From positions 1 through 64,000 of IMG/VR virus record IMGVR_UViG_3300034117_000713: a stretch of DNA of 64,000 nucleotides; one strand, given 5' to 3'. Under the pieces are notes generated by a model, which saw only the letters and a program-made list of their open reading frames with translations, searched no databases and had not been told where the DNA came from. This stretch comes from a virus. The translations under genes and the position numbers were made by a program. This document shows, one piece after another, positions 8,194 through 17,754 of the stretch. The first letter of the stretch is position 1; every line of letters begins with the position of its first letter.

Positions 8194-11100
8194 TTATGCT
8201 TCTTCTATAGGAGGCAAACCTAACCTTCTTCTTACGATAGGGTCAGTTCCTGTGTATGGCGGAGCGTTTGGATCGTTTAGGCTATTTACAGAGTTGTTCA
8301 TGAACTTCTCTAAGGGACTGGCAGAAGCTGCTGATAAACTTCCAAACTGTGCAGTAACACTTTTTCCTAAATTTGATAATTGAGTTACTCCTGATTCAGG
8401 GTTACCTAACATTTTTTGAACCGACGATAGTTGACTTTCAACTGACCCCGGAATGCCCATTGCTGTGGTAAGGCCGGCTTGTAATCTACCGCTCTGTCCC
8501 ACAACTCCCGATATACCTTGTTGTATTGAAGAAATTTTACCAGTTAGCATGTCTGCTGAAGATTTACCAAGGGCAGCTAATGATCCTAGTGCAGATCCAT
8601 TTAGGCTAGGTATGCTGCCTGTTCCGCCAAATAATGATGCATTTCTTAATGCCTGATCAACAGGTATGCCATTTGCAATTGCATGATTAATTACTTTAGA
8701 TCTTTCAGCCACAGATAATGTGTCTGACATTGCAGGGGTAGGTAATTCTGCAATAGGTGCTATTACTTTTGGAGGAATTGCAGGAATATTCTTTAGTGCA
8801 TCTTTGCCAATATTTGCAAGAATAATGCCCTGTTCTTTAACAGATGTCAAATTAACATTGTCAGGCAACTCTTTTACAACAGACTGTAGTTCAGAAATTA
8901 CTTTGCTATCTAATTTGCCAGTTAGGCCGGACAACTGTGAAGTATCAATTCCTAATTTCGCTGCCATTGCACTAGAGTTGGTTTCAAATCCTTCAACATT
9001 AACTCCAAATAATTGTGCGTTTCTCAAAGCCTGATCAACTGGGATTCCTTTATCAATCGCATCTTGCATTACCGCAGATTTCTGTAGCGGTGTTAGACTG
9101 CTGATACCACCAGAAGTTAAGTTAGCTAATTTCCCTTGAACATTATTAACAAGTCCAGAAGTGTCTCCTAATCCTTTAGCAGAATCTAATAGATTACTAA
9201 CTCCTGCACCTGCAGATGCTACAAGGCTTTCTGCACCTTTTGCTACTCCGTTAACTACTGACGATGCACCGCTTGCTGCTCTATTCAAAATACTTGACGC
9301 ATCTTGTGCCGACTGTACATTAATAAGTCCGTCAACGTTTCCGGGAACTAAAGATTTAAGTTGATTTCCTACCTGGTTCAATGATGCTGCTGTGGCTAAC
9401 GGATTACCGTTTAATATTGCTAGTGAACTTACATTGATCGGTATTCCTTTAGATAGAGGATTGATGCCTGTTAATGCATCTCCGATGCCTAAGCCTCCTG
9501 CCAGATTGCTTACTTGATTTAGTACATTTGCTCCAGGACCTAACGCACCGGTCACTGTTTTTAATGCTTGATTTCCTGCACCTAAGAGGTTGGCAAATTG
9601 TCCAGGCAGGCCAACGGACGGCAATCCTTGATCAATCCATCCGGCTAAATTTGCTTCGTTGGGTTTAATACCTGATCGTGCAACATCACTTGGTGCACGG
9701 TCAACTATTTGCTGTTCGCCGGGCTTGCTATCTTGTATCGACTGCTGTGCTTTTGTTTCTTTAAGATCAGATCCGTCTGTGATCTGACCGTTGTATCGCA
9801 TAATGTTTAATTTTTGTTTAAATGCACCATCTCTTAATGTACTTTGGCATTTTAATACTTGATAGACTCCGCTGAAAGGCACTGCTGTTTTGCTAAATTC
9901 AGCAAGGCCAGTTTGTTCATTGATATCTATTGGATTTCTAAAATTAATTTTTACTACCACAGGACCGTTGTTAAAATTGGCTTCTCCAGTAGTGGTAATT
10001 GCAGTATCTTTTAAACTTGGCAAAAAGTTTCCCATCCCGCCTGTTGCAAGATAAAAAGGATCTCCCAGGACCTCAATCTCACCAGTAAGCATATTAACGC
10101 TTTCTAATATGGCCTGGTGGGCAGCATATGCAATTTGATAGTAAGGATTCTGTTGTATCGGCTGTCCGCGAGCATTAGTAGATCCTGCTTCACTGTCAGG
10201 AAGGCCCGCTGCTCTATCATTTTGATCTTTCGGTGCATCTTTAGCACCGTTGTTAGGAGCTTTGACTACCGGATCATTAGATGCACCAGCACCCTGACTA
10301 GTGTCCGACTTATCATTATTACCCATTTTAGGGTTAGCAGCCTGGAAGAATAAATTATTAAAATTTAATCTAAAACTTAGAACATCAATGTTTTTACCTG
10401 TGTAAAGATAATTGTAAACTCTCTTTACATAATTTTTCATAGAAGCTGCATTAAAGTTTGCATTTTGTTGTCCGGGCAACTTAGAATAATGTACACGATA
10501 CGGACAAATTATATATTGATAGATAAATCTTTGTTGATTAAAAGTAGTGTCCATTGGGCCAGGTACGGTGTTGATCATTATTTGAAAATAATCAATCATT
10601 CCGTCTGACTTCTTAGCAGCTTCAACATCTTTTAATATTTGTTCAAAGTATAAACTATCTCGAATCACTGCTTCAATAATTTCGTGGATATTAGAGTTTG
10701 CAGCAAACTGAATTTGATTCTGCTGAGGGTCGTAACGTTTAGGAATTTCCCCTGCGTCAGTTCTTCTCGGATCATTATATCCTGAACCGCGACCGCCTGC
10801 TGGTGATGTCACTGTAGGACTTTTCTCAATGGGTGGAAATTTGTAAACAGCATTTGATCGAAGTTGTTCATTAATGTTTGCTTTAGAAATTGCAGTATCA
10901 GTAGTTTCAATTTTTAAACTAGATCCTGCAGAAGGCATTGCAGGAAAAAATACCTGATACTCATCTATAATTTTTGCTGCTTCGGCTGTTTTTTCTTTTG
11001 CAGCACGTTCTCGAGTACTCTTATTAATTCCTTCAAACAAACTCTCAATTACTTCTTTAACAGTGTTTCCACCAAACGAGATATCTGTATAAATGGTATT

Positions 11101-11883
11101 GGGGTTTGCAAAACCCGATTCGTTGTAAGGAACTGCACTTACTCTGTACTTGGTGCCGGTTTCTGTTACTTCCATCTCAGTGCCGGTTAACTTAATTGGA
11201 AAGTAGCGAGTGGCATTAATTACCTCTGAGTCTGATACAGGTCCGGGCACATCGTCAGGATAGCCAATAAAATCAAGTTTTATTACATAACATGCATTAA
11301 GATATCCAGTCCACCCTGCAGCCAGAGCAGATACATGCAAAGCTTCGATAAAGCCATTGGCACTCATTGGCTCAAATATTTCAAACTTAACTTTAGTAGC
11401 AATGGCTGGGCCGGTTTGTTTATTAGGTGCTAGTAAGGTTTCTACTTCTAGTCCATCAATGAAAAGATCAAATTTTCCAGGACTAACTTTATTAAATTCT
11501 TGAATTATTTCTTTAGCACTGAAATCTAATTTAGTACCTGCTAGTACTTTTTCTGACCCTAAAAATCTACCATCTTCTTCAATATTTCTATCTTCAAAGA
11601 TATCAGTTCGCTTGGCGGTGATGTCTTCTGAGATTGCCTTAGAACCTTTTCCTTTTGAAGAAGCAATTACATATTTTAATTTTTTATTTCTGTAGCCGCT
11701 AGGATCTTTTAAATTATCAGCAGTTAGTGCTGCCAATGTAAGGTTATAGGTAACGTTTCTATATCTGTTTAGAACATTCTCTGTTTCTCCAGGAGTATTG
11801 CTAGCAGTACGAGCACCAGTAGGAGAAGGCTGAGAAATAGTTTCAGTTTTTGTTTTAAAAACTACGGTAGTAGCTGATGCCAT
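8194..11883 (-). CDS. Large baseplate hub-like structural protein
   Basis: 1229 aa, placed between gp53 and gp5 with one-base gaps on both sides. Roughly the first 330 residues are mixed alpha/beta (VTYNLTLAALTADNL, FEIFEPMSANGFIEALHVSA, FDLFIDGLEVE) and may be the hub fold, occupying the role of T4 gp27; this is inference from position. Residues ~420-690 form another folded part (YQIMINTVPGPMDTTF, then EIEVLGDPFYLATGGMGNFL). The last ~450 residues are low-complexity Gly/Ala/Ser/Leu sequence with two copies of GIPVDQALRNA (about residues 945-962 and 1071-1087). I do not recognise a catalytic motif. The length is much above T4 gp27 (391 aa). Confidence 0.7.
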   Translation of the reverse strand: MASATTVVFKTKTETISQPSPTGARTASNTPGETENVLNRYRNVTYNLTLAALTADNLKDPSGYRNKKLKYVIASSKGKGSKAISEDITAKRTDIFEDRNIEEDGRFLGSEKVLAGTKLDFSAKEIIQEFNKVSPGKFDLFIDGLEVETLLAPNKQTGPAIATKVKFEIFEPMSANGFIEALHVSALAAGWTGYLNACYVIKLDFIGYPDDVPGPVSDSEVINATRYFPIKLTGTEMEVTETGTKYRVSAVPYNESGFANPNTIYTDISFGGNTVKEVIESLFEGINKSTRERAAKEKTAEAAKIIDEYQVFFPAMPSAGSSLKIETTDTAISKANINEQLRSNAVYKFPPIEKSPTVTSPAGGRGSGYNDPRRTDAGEIPKRYDPQQNQIQFAANSNIHEIIEAVIRDSLYFEQILKDVEAAKKSDGMIDYFQIMINTVPGPMDTTFNQQRFIYQYIICPYRVHYSKLPGQQNANFNAASMKNYVKRVYNYLYTGKNIDVLSFRLNFNNLFFQAANPKMGNNDKSDTSQGAGASNDPVVKAPNNGAKDAPKDQNDRAAGLPDSEAGSTNARGQPIQQNPYYQIAYAAHQAILESVNMLTGEIEVLGDPFYLATGGMGNFLPSLKDTAITTTGEANFNNGPVVVKINFRNPIDINEQTGLAEFSKTAVPFSGVYQVLKCQSTLRDGAFKQKLNIMRYNGQITDGSDLKETKAQQSIQDSKPGEQQIVDRAPSDVARSGIKPNEANLAGWIDQGLPSVGLPGQFANLLGAGNQALKTVTGALGPGANVLNQVSNLAGGLGIGDALTGINPLSKGIPINVSSLAILNGNPLATAASLNQVGNQLKSLVPGNVDGLINVQSAQDASSILNRAASGASSVVNGVAKGAESLVASAGAGVSNLLDSAKGLGDTSGLVNNVQGKLANLTSGGISSLTPLQKSAVMQDAIDKGIPVDQALRNAQLFGVNVEGFETNSSAMAAKLGIDTSQLSGLTGKLDSKVISELQSVVKELPDNVNLTSVKEQGIILANIGKDALKNIPAIPPKVIAPIAELPTPAMSDTLSVAERSKVINHAIANGIPVDQALRNASLFGGTGSIPSLNGSALGSLAALGKSSADMLTGKISSIQQGISGVVGQSGRLQAGLTTAMGIPGSVESQLSSVQKMLGNPESGVTQLSNLGKSVTAQFGSLSAASASPLEKFMNNSVNSLNDPNAPPYTGTDPIVRRRLGLPPIEEA

Positions 11884-11884
11884 A

Positions 11885-12178
11885 TTACAATCCCAATATA
11901 GAATTAATAGTAGACAACTTAGGCAAGTAAATTTTTTGTCCAGGTATCATATCAAAGACAGGATCTTTAATAACTGACTTATTTCTCACAGCAAACACCC
12001 ACCAAAGATTAGCATCACTATAAAGGTCGTACGCTAATAAATCAGGACGATTAGAATATTGTTGAGTTACTGTGAACAGAATATCATCACTTTGAGCAGG
12101 AATATCTCTAAGACTTAGTAAGTCAAGATAAGACCCAGTGGCATTGGTTGTAAAATACGGACTTGTTTTTGAATACAT
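11885..12178 (-). CDS. gp53: Baseplate wedge protein gp53
   Basis: 97 aa. The gp53-family signature is present: QYSNRPDLLAYDLYSDANLW, WVFAVRNKSVIKDPVFD and GQKIYLP near the C-terminus, a LysM-like fold. T4 gp53 (196 aa) clamps neighbouring wedges; this is a compact version holding only the core. The ATG overlaps the preceding stop by one base (TAATG), and the hub-like gene starts one base after its stop, so the three genes are likely co-translated. Confidence 0.88.
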   Translation of the reverse strand: MYSKTSPYFTTNATGSYLDLLSLRDIPAQSDDILFTVTQQYSNRPDLLAYDLYSDANLWWVFAVRNKSVIKDPVFDMIPGQKIYLPKLSTINSILGL

Positions 12179-13599
12179 TATAGATATCCCTGACCTCTAA
12201 GGTCTCCTGCAATCCAATCATCAACTGAATAGTCTTGCATTTCTCTTCTGCTGTACATAACATTCAATCCAATGTTAAAAGTAGTAATAGAAGGAACTAA
12301 ACTGTTTTTATAGTCGCCGCCAACAGAAATATAATCTACGCTATCAGGTAAATCAAATTTAAAACTAGAAATTACTACGGGAACATTTCTTAAAACATAA
12401 TCACCGTATGCTTCTAATCTGCAAACTGGTGGCGGACTTCCTGCGTTAGAATCTTTGCCCCAACGCATCTTAGTCAGGGACCTTAACAAGTGTACAATGC
12501 CTAGCCACACTTTACCTTCTTTTTCGTTTTGAACTGTAAACTTTGCACTAATAGTGATTTGCCCAACTTGGCTGCTTTTAAAATAATATTGTGTATAGTT
12601 ACTATGTACAGGGTTCACTGAACCGTACTGTGCTTGATTATCATAACTAATGGTAGGAGTGTAGGGAAAAAGTATTCCTCCAAAGTCATTTAGAATTTTA
12701 CCCGGACCGGCCGCTGGTCCTTTAAGATATGATTGCGGAACTCTTAGTATAGCTCGAAGGTCTTTTGTTTCTGCCCAGTCTGCAGACGCCTTTGTTATCG
12801 ACCTAGATCGTTCGGCACCAACTGGAACTCCGCTTCTGTTTTCTTTTGCATACGTTTCATCTGAAGAGTCATCGGGTGCATATCGATCTGACAGATCAAA
12901 ATCATCAGTTTGTTCCGATGATTCGTCGCCTGACAATAAGAAAGGATCTTCGTTGGGTGTGTTATTAGGGTCTGCGTACTTTGCTTCAGTTTCTGCATCT
13001 GATTCAGAGTCATTTATTAAATCAGGATCTGTTATTTTAATAGTTGCGGTATAATTTAGTGCATCGTCACTCATTATCACGTCTCGAATTTCTTTATCTT
13101 CTAAGTCACTAACTTCTTCGTAGGCAGATTTTGTTTCTTCAAATCTAGATTCTGCATCTTTTCTTTCTGCTTCGGCTGCTTGTTTACCGTCTAAGGTATC
13201 AGCAACTTGGACTCGAGCTAATTCAGCATCTGCGGCCAGTTGTTCTTTTTCCGCAGTTAATTCTTGAATTCTAGTTTCGTTCCTAGCACGTTGTTCTGGT
13301 GTTATGTCCGTTCTTTGATTTTGTCTTTCTAAAAATCTAGTAGTACTTTCGTTCTGAAAAACTTTGCCGTCAGCCTGAGTTTGATTTTGCAAGGAAGTTT
13401 CTATTGCTCGCGAAGACCTAGCTGAAGATTGGCGGGCTTCATTTACTTTGTCCTGTGCATCTACTGCTATTGTTTTAGCATAGGCGGTGCCAGTTTTCAT
13501 CTGATCAGTTGTGGGCAAGCCGTTTTCAGTATTCCAAGCATTAAATTCTGCTTGAGTAACTTGTAACATTTCACCAGACGGTAGTACTCTCCACGGCAT
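12178..13599 (-). CDS. Tail/baseplate protein with N-terminal coiled coil (possible tail-tube initiator)
   Basis: 473 aa, first gene of the baseplate operon. Residues ~40-170 are Ala/Glu/Gln/Arg-rich with heptad character (coiled coil). Residues ~160-270 are very acidic and disordered-looking. The C-terminal ~190 residues are a beta-rich domain: GGILFPYTPTISYDNQAQYG, HSNYTQYYFKSSQVGQITIS, then FTVQNEKEGKVW and LRSLTKMRWG. A domain of this style (PTI...ANYG, HSNY, TAxFTxQN, S-TKM) recurs in baseplate/tube-cap proteins of marine T4-like phages, so a gp48/gp54-like role is plausible but unproven. A GTTAAATA late element lies just upstream. Confidence 0.65.
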   Translation of the reverse strand: MPWRVLPSGEMLQVTQAEFNAWNTENGLPTTDQMKTGTAYAKTIAVDAQDKVNEARQSSARSSRAIETSLQNQTQADGKVFQNESTTRFLERQNQRTDITPEQRARNETRIQELTAEKEQLAADAELARVQVADTLDGKQAAEAERKDAESRFEETKSAYEEVSDLEDKEIRDVIMSDDALNYTATIKITDPDLINDSESDAETEAKYADPNNTPNEDPFLLSGDESSEQTDDFDLSDRYAPDDSSDETYAKENRSGVPVGAERSRSITKASADWAETKDLRAILRVPQSYLKGPAAGPGKILNDFGGILFPYTPTISYDNQAQYGSVNPVHSNYTQYYFKSSQVGQITISAKFTVQNEKEGKVWLGIVHLLRSLTKMRWGKDSNAGSPPPVCRLEAYGDYVLRNVPVVISSFKFDLPDSVDYISVGGDYKNSLVPSITTFNIGLNVMYSRREMQDYSVDDWIAGDLRGQGYL

Positions 13600-13618
13600 C
13601 GTAATATCTCCTATAGTG

Positions 13619-13626
13619 TATTTAAC
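13619..13626 (-). promoter_or_regulatory. Putative late promoter (GTTAAATA) for the baseplate operon
   Basis: Read on the minus strand as GTTAAATA, 20 nt upstream of the first gene of the minus-strand operon (ATG at 13599). The same variant appears before the gene after gp23 (30630-30637). Confidence 0.4.
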
Positions 13627-13628
13627 CC

Positions 13629-13636
13629 AATAAATA
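13629..13636 (+). promoter_or_regulatory. Late-promoter-like AATAAATA before gp55
   Basis: Plus-strand AATAAATA in the divergent gap between the baseplate operon and gp55, 70 nt before the gp55 ATG. It would give late re-expression of the sigma gene, but it may be a chance match in AT-rich DNA. Confidence 0.3.
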
Positions 13637-13653
13637 AAACACCATTTTAATGG

Positions 13654-13683
13654 TTGACTGCGGTGTAGTTAAAATGCTACACT
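13654..13683 (+). promoter_or_regulatory. Sigma70-like promoter for gp55
   Basis: TTGACT at 13654-13659, an 18-nt spacer, and TACACT at 13678-13683. An AAGGAG ribosome-binding site follows, then the gp55 ATG at 13707. A host-sigma promoter suits an early or middle gene that must be made before late transcription. Confidence 0.5.
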
Positions 13684-13706
13684 TAACAAAAGGAGACAAT
13701 CAATAG

Positions 13707-14612
13707 ATGTCCATAACAATATCACCAACTGGTCGCAAAGTCCGGTACCTTAATAATAAAGATTTATTAGCAGAAATTCACAAGAGTAAGAATACTTTTT
13801 CAAGTTTTACCAGTCCAGAATATAATCAGCATGATTTGATTTTACCAAATGTTGACAAGATCAATATTCGAACGGCTGCTGAAGCAAAAAGAAATCGTGC
13901 AAAACGATTAGGAATTATTGCATTCACTGAGGCAAGAATTGCGGGAGATAAGAAAATAAAGTTAGCAGAATGTACTCCTGACTATAAAACTATTCCAAAA
14001 ATAGACTTAGTGTTTAGAGTAATGACTTTTGATCATATTCCAACTGCACCTGGTAGGAAAAAGACCGTTAAGAGCACCGCAGATGCTCACGACAAGATTA
14101 ACTTTCCTCCTTTCCAGCACTGGAAATACAACGAGAACGACGAACTAGTGTGCGTAGGAAAGAGTCACTGGAAAGGTCCCGTGGACACAGGTGCATTTTC
14201 AAAAGAGCACGGCCGCATTACTGAAAATCTAGGTAAGATGTTTATCAAGTTAAGTGAACGATATGCACAAAGGTCTAATTGGCGTGGGTACACTTACAAC
14301 GAAGAAATGCGTGGGCAAGCAATTCTACAACTAAGTCAAATTGGTCTACAGTTTGACGAGTCTAAATCTGAGAATCCGTTTGCATATTACACTGCCGCAG
14401 TGACTAATAGCTTTACCAGAGTACTCAATATCGAAAAGAAAATGCAAAACATTCGAGACGATATGCTAGAAGTCAACGGATTAACTCCTAGCTCAACTCG
14501 ACAATACCGAGACGAGTTTGCTGAAGAAACTGCTCGCCAAGCAGAGCTGTATAAACATTTTAGACAGCCAAAATCAGAAGAACCGGACATCGAAGAAGAA
14601 GAAGGGGCTTGA
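13707..14612 (+). CDS. gp55: Late-transcription sigma factor, gp55-like
   Basis: 301 aa. The C-terminal half matches the T4 gp55 core, a reduced sigma region 2: residues ~175-250 include ITENLGKMFIKLSERYAQRS, then WRGYTYNEEMRGQAILQL, NPFAYYTAAVTNSFTRVL and EKKMQNIRDDML. Gp55 binds host RNA polymerase and recognises the TATAAATA late element together with the sliding clamp. T4 gp55 is 185 aa; this one has a ~170-residue N-terminal extension (with HKSKNTFSSFTSPEYNQHD and a conserved-looking FPPFQHWKYNENDELV) and an acidic tail ending EEEEGA. The ATG is preceded by AAAAGGAGA. Many TATAAATA-like sites before structural genes in the window support the call. Confidence 0.85.
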   Translation: MSITISPTGRKVRYLNNKDLLAEIHKSKNTFSSFTSPEYNQHDLILPNVDKINIRTAAEAKRNRAKRLGIIAFTEARIAGDKKIKLAECTPDYKTIPKIDLVFRVMTFDHIPTAPGRKKTVKSTADAHDKINFPPFQHWKYNENDELVCVGKSHWKGPVDTGAFSKEHGRITENLGKMFIKLSERYAQRSNWRGYTYNEEMRGQAILQLSQIGLQFDESKSENPFAYYTAAVTNSFTRVLNIEKKMQNIRDDMLEVNGLTPSSTRQYRDEFAEETARQAELYKHFRQPKSEEPDIEEEEGA

Positions 14613-14638
14613 TCTGCATAACAATAATCTGCTATACT
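14609..14638 (+). promoter_or_regulatory. Sigma70-like promoter for gp47-gp46
   Basis: TTGATC at 14609-14614, an 18-nt spacer, and TATACT at 14633-14638. The site overlaps the end of gp55. A TAGGAG ribosome-binding site and the gp47 ATG at 14661 follow. Confidence 0.55.
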
Positions 14639-14660
14639 ATCAAGTAGGAGACTCACATTA

Positions 14661-15674
14661 ATGCAGTTATTCAAGAAAGTTGCATGTTTTACAGACATAC
14701 ATTTCGGACTCAAGTCCAACAGTGCTACACATAATCAAGATTGTGAAGACTTTGTAGATTGGTTTATTTCAGAAGCTGAGAAAGAAGGGTGCGAAACCTG
14801 TATCTTTCTCGGTGACTGGCATCACAACCGCAACTCTATCAATCTAATTACGTTAGATACCAGTATGCGGTGCTTAGAAAAGCTAGGTGCTGCCTTTGAG
14901 CAGTTCTACTGGTTTCCAGGTAATCACGATTTATTCTATAAAGACAAGCGTGATATTCACAGTTCGTCATTTGGTCGGCACATTCCCGGTGTCACTGTAG
15001 TTGAAAAAGTAACAACCATAGGTGATGTTACCCTAGTACCGTGGTTAGTTGGCGACGAGTGGAAAACTATTAGTCAAGTTAAGAGCAAATACATGTTTGG
15101 ACACTTTGAATTACCGCTATTCTATATGAATGCAATGGTTCAAATGCCCGATCACGGCGAGCTAAAAGCAGAACACTTTAAACATCAAGACTATGTGTTT
15201 AGCGGTCACTTCCACAAGCGTCAGCAACGAGATAAAATTGTCTATATCGGTAACGCATTTCCACATAATTTCTCAGATACGTGGGACGATGACAGAGGAA
15301 TGATGTTTATGTCCTGGGGAGGAAAGCCAGAATATAGACTTTGGCCGGACGCTCCCAAGTTCCGTAGCTTGAAACTCAGTCGATTACTTGACGAAAAAGA
15401 TACATTGATGAAGAGTAAGATGTATTTAAAAGTTAATCTTGACATTGATATCAGCTTTGAAGAAGCAAACTTTATCAAAGAAACATTTGTTGCAGCACAT
15501 GACATTCGAGAAATCAGTTTAATTCAAGACAAAGATAATCTAGATGCCGTAACTGAAGACACTGCTGACTCAAAATTTGAAAGTGTTGATCAAATCGTGA
15601 CAGAACAACTAGTCGCAATCGAAAGCGATTCGTTCGATAAAAAAGTTCTACTAGATATCTATAATAATCTATAA
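14661..15674 (+). CDS. gp47: Recombination endonuclease subunit gp47 (Mre11-like)
   Basis: 337 aa, the usual length. All calcineurin-type phosphoesterase motifs are visible: DIH (D12, H14), GDWHHNR (51-57), GNHD (87-90), GHFE (147-150) and SGHFHKRQ (181-188). These bind two metal ions. With gp46 it forms the Mre11/Rad50-type nuclease-ATPase that resects DNA ends for recombination-dependent replication. The last codon overlaps the gp46 ATG (TAATG at 15672-15676), so the two subunits are likely made in step. Confidence 0.95.
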   Translation: MQLFKKVACFTDIHFGLKSNSATHNQDCEDFVDWFISEAEKEGCETCIFLGDWHHNRNSINLITLDTSMRCLEKLGAAFEQFYWFPGNHDLFYKDKRDIHSSSFGRHIPGVTVVEKVTTIGDVTLVPWLVGDEWKTISQVKSKYMFGHFELPLFYMNAMVQMPDHGELKAEHFKHQDYVFSGHFHKRQQRDKIVYIGNAFPHNFSDTWDDDRGMMFMSWGGKPEYRLWPDAPKFRSLKLSRLLDEKDTLMKSKMYLKVNLDIDISFEEANFIKETFVAAHDIREISLIQDKDNLDAVTEDTADSKFESVDQIVTEQLVAIESDSFDKKVLLDIYNNL

Positions 15675-17452
15675 TGTTCAAAATTAAAAATATAACCGTA
15701 AAGAATTTCTTATCCGTAGGAAATCAAACTCAAGCTGTTGATTTTGACAAAGAGCATCTTACACTAGTACTAGGCGAAAACATTGACTTAGGCGGAGATG
15801 ATAGCGGGTCACGTAACGGAACTGGCAAGACCACTATGATTAATGCATTAAGTTATGCATTGTACGGAACTGCCTTAACAAACATCAAAAAAGAAAACCT
15901 AATTAACAAAACTAATGCAAAGCACATGCTGGTTACTGTTGAATTTGATGTTAATAGTCAAAGTTTTAGAATTGAGCGGGGGCGTAAACCCAACGTACTG
16001 AAGTTCTTTGTTAACAATCAAGAACAAAAAAGCAAGGATGACGACGATAGTCAAGGAGATAGTAGAGAAACTCAGAAGACCATTGAAGAATTGCTAGGCA
16101 TGAGTCATACTATGTTCAAGCATCTTGTTGCTCTCAACACGTATACTGAGCCGTTTTTAAGTATGAAGGCTGCTGATCAACGGGAAGTTATTGAACAATT
16201 ACTGGGCATTACTTTACTTTCTGAAAAAGCAGAACGATTAAAAGCAGAAGTTAAAGTGGTCAAAGACTCTATTCAATCAGAAACATATAAAATCGAAGGC
16301 ATTAAAACTGCAAACGAAAATGTTCAGAAAAGTATTGATAGTTTGATTATTAAAAGTTCCGCATGGGGTAACAAATACACTAGTGAATTAGAAAGCCTTG
16401 GTAAAGCTATCATAAATTTAGAAGCTGTAGATATCGAAGCTGAACTAATTGCCCATATAAATTTAAAACTATGGAACGAACACGATTTAAAGATTCGTAA
16501 CTTAAACAAACAAAGAGCCACGTTAGAATCAGCTGTCGGACAAGCACAAAAGGCTAGAGACAAATATCTACGTGAGGTTGAATCGTTAGAAAGTAAAACA
16601 TGCCCAGCATGTGATCAAGAACTGCACGATCATAAACACGAAGAGATGTCTACATCTGCTGTACAACATCTATCAGAAGCACAAACATACTTTGATAAAG
16701 TCTCTGGTGATTTAGAAAAGACCTTAGCTGAGATAGGTAACGGAGACACCCTACATAAGCCTAATACATTTTACGATACTGAAGCAGAAGCACTAGGACA
16801 TAAAAACAATCTAGCAACGTTAGAACGTGCCTTAGAAGCCAAAGCCGAAGAAACAAACCCATACGACGAGCAAATTGCAGAATTGAAGAAAACTGCGATT
16901 CAGGTAATTGACTGGTCTACTGTTAACGAGTTATCAAAATTAAAAGATCATCAAGAATTCTTATTAAAACTGTTAACAAACAAAGATAGCTTCATACGTA
17001 AGAAGATCATTGATCAAAATTTAGCACATTTGAATAAGCGATTGAGCTACTATATCAGCAAGATGGGATTACCGCATCAAGTTGTGTTCCAAAACGATCT
17101 AAATGTTGAAATCACACAGCTAGGACAGGACTTAGACTTCGATAATCTCAGCAGAGGTGAACGAAATAGACTCATCTTGAGTCTAAGTTGGGCATTCCGT
17201 GATGTATGGGAAAACTTATATCAACACATTAATCTATTATTCATTGACGAATTGATTGATGCGGGCATGGATGCGGCAGGTGTAGAGTCTGGTTTAGCTG
17301 TTCTAAAGAAGATGGCACGTGAAAGAAATAAGAATATATACTTAATCTCACACAAAGATGAGCTAGTAGGACGAGTAAACAACGTCTTGAAAGTTATTAA
17401 AGAGAACGGTTTTACTTCTTACTCAAATAATGTCGACTACGTAGAAGCATAA
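15674..17452 (+). CDS. gp46: Recombination endonuclease ATPase subunit gp46 (Rad50-like)
   Basis: 592 aa, similar to T4 gp46 (560 aa). The order is Rad50/SMC-like: Walker A GSRNGTGKT (about residues 45-53), a coiled coil, a zinc hook CPAC (C310 and C313), a second coiled coil, the ABC signature LSRGERNR (about 491-498) and Walker B NLLFIDEL (about 520-527). LISHKDEL near the end holds the switch His. It uses ATP to open and move DNA through the gp47 nuclease. It overlaps the genes on both sides by one base. Confidence 0.96.
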   Translation: MFKIKNITVKNFLSVGNQTQAVDFDKEHLTLVLGENIDLGGDDSGSRNGTGKTTMINALSYALYGTALTNIKKENLINKTNAKHMLVTVEFDVNSQSFRIERGRKPNVLKFFVNNQEQKSKDDDDSQGDSRETQKTIEELLGMSHTMFKHLVALNTYTEPFLSMKAADQREVIEQLLGITLLSEKAERLKAEVKVVKDSIQSETYKIEGIKTANENVQKSIDSLIIKSSAWGNKYTSELESLGKAIINLEAVDIEAELIAHINLKLWNEHDLKIRNLNKQRATLESAVGQAQKARDKYLREVESLESKTCPACDQELHDHKHEEMSTSAVQHLSEAQTYFDKVSGDLEKTLAEIGNGDTLHKPNTFYDTEAEALGHKNNLATLERALEAKAEETNPYDEQIAELKKTAIQVIDWSTVNELSKLKDHQEFLLKLLTNKDSFIRKKIIDQNLAHLNKRLSYYISKMGLPHQVVFQNDLNVEITQLGQDLDFDNLSRGERNRLILSLSWAFRDVWENLYQHINLLFIDELIDAGMDAAGVESGLAVLKKMARERNKNIYLISHKDELVGRVNNVLKVIKENGFTSYSNNVDYVEA

Positions 17453-17754
17453 TGCTAAACAAGTACACAGAACTATACAAGCAGGTTGTAAACGATTTAG
17501 TAACCATGCATAATGCTAATATGCATTTGCAAAACAAGCCAAATCAGACATCTGCATTGAAAGTTAGGCATGCCATTATAGCTTTAGAAAATGATCTAAA
17601 CCAACTTCGAAAAGTTGTAATGCAGTTTCAAAGAGACCATAAGGTGTATTTGAAAGGCCAAAGACTTGAGTACAAGGCTTCGCTCAAGGCAAAGAAAGAA
17701 GCAAAAGCTAAAAGAAAAGAACTTAAGGAAAAACAAAATGTCAACACAAAATGA
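17452..17754 (+). CDS. Small basic helical protein of unknown function
   Basis: 100 aa, predicted almost fully helical. The last 40 residues are strongly basic (ASLKAKKEAKAKRKELKEKQ). The ATG overlaps the gp46 stop as TAATG, and the end overlaps the next gene by 17 nt, so it belongs to the gp47-gp46 transcription unit. I do not recognise a family. A nucleic-acid-binding role is possible from charge only. Confidence 0.7.
   Translation: MLNKYTELYKQVVNDLVTMHNANMHLQNKPNQTSALKVRHAIIALENDLNQLRKVVMQFQRDHKVYLKGQRLEYKASLKAKKEAKAKRKELKEKQNVNTK

Noticed and set aside
17666-17737. Longer start for the histone-like protein
   Set aside because: It has no ribosome-binding site and would overlap the upstream gene by 89 nt; the ATG at 17738 has AAGGA and starts the conserved part.
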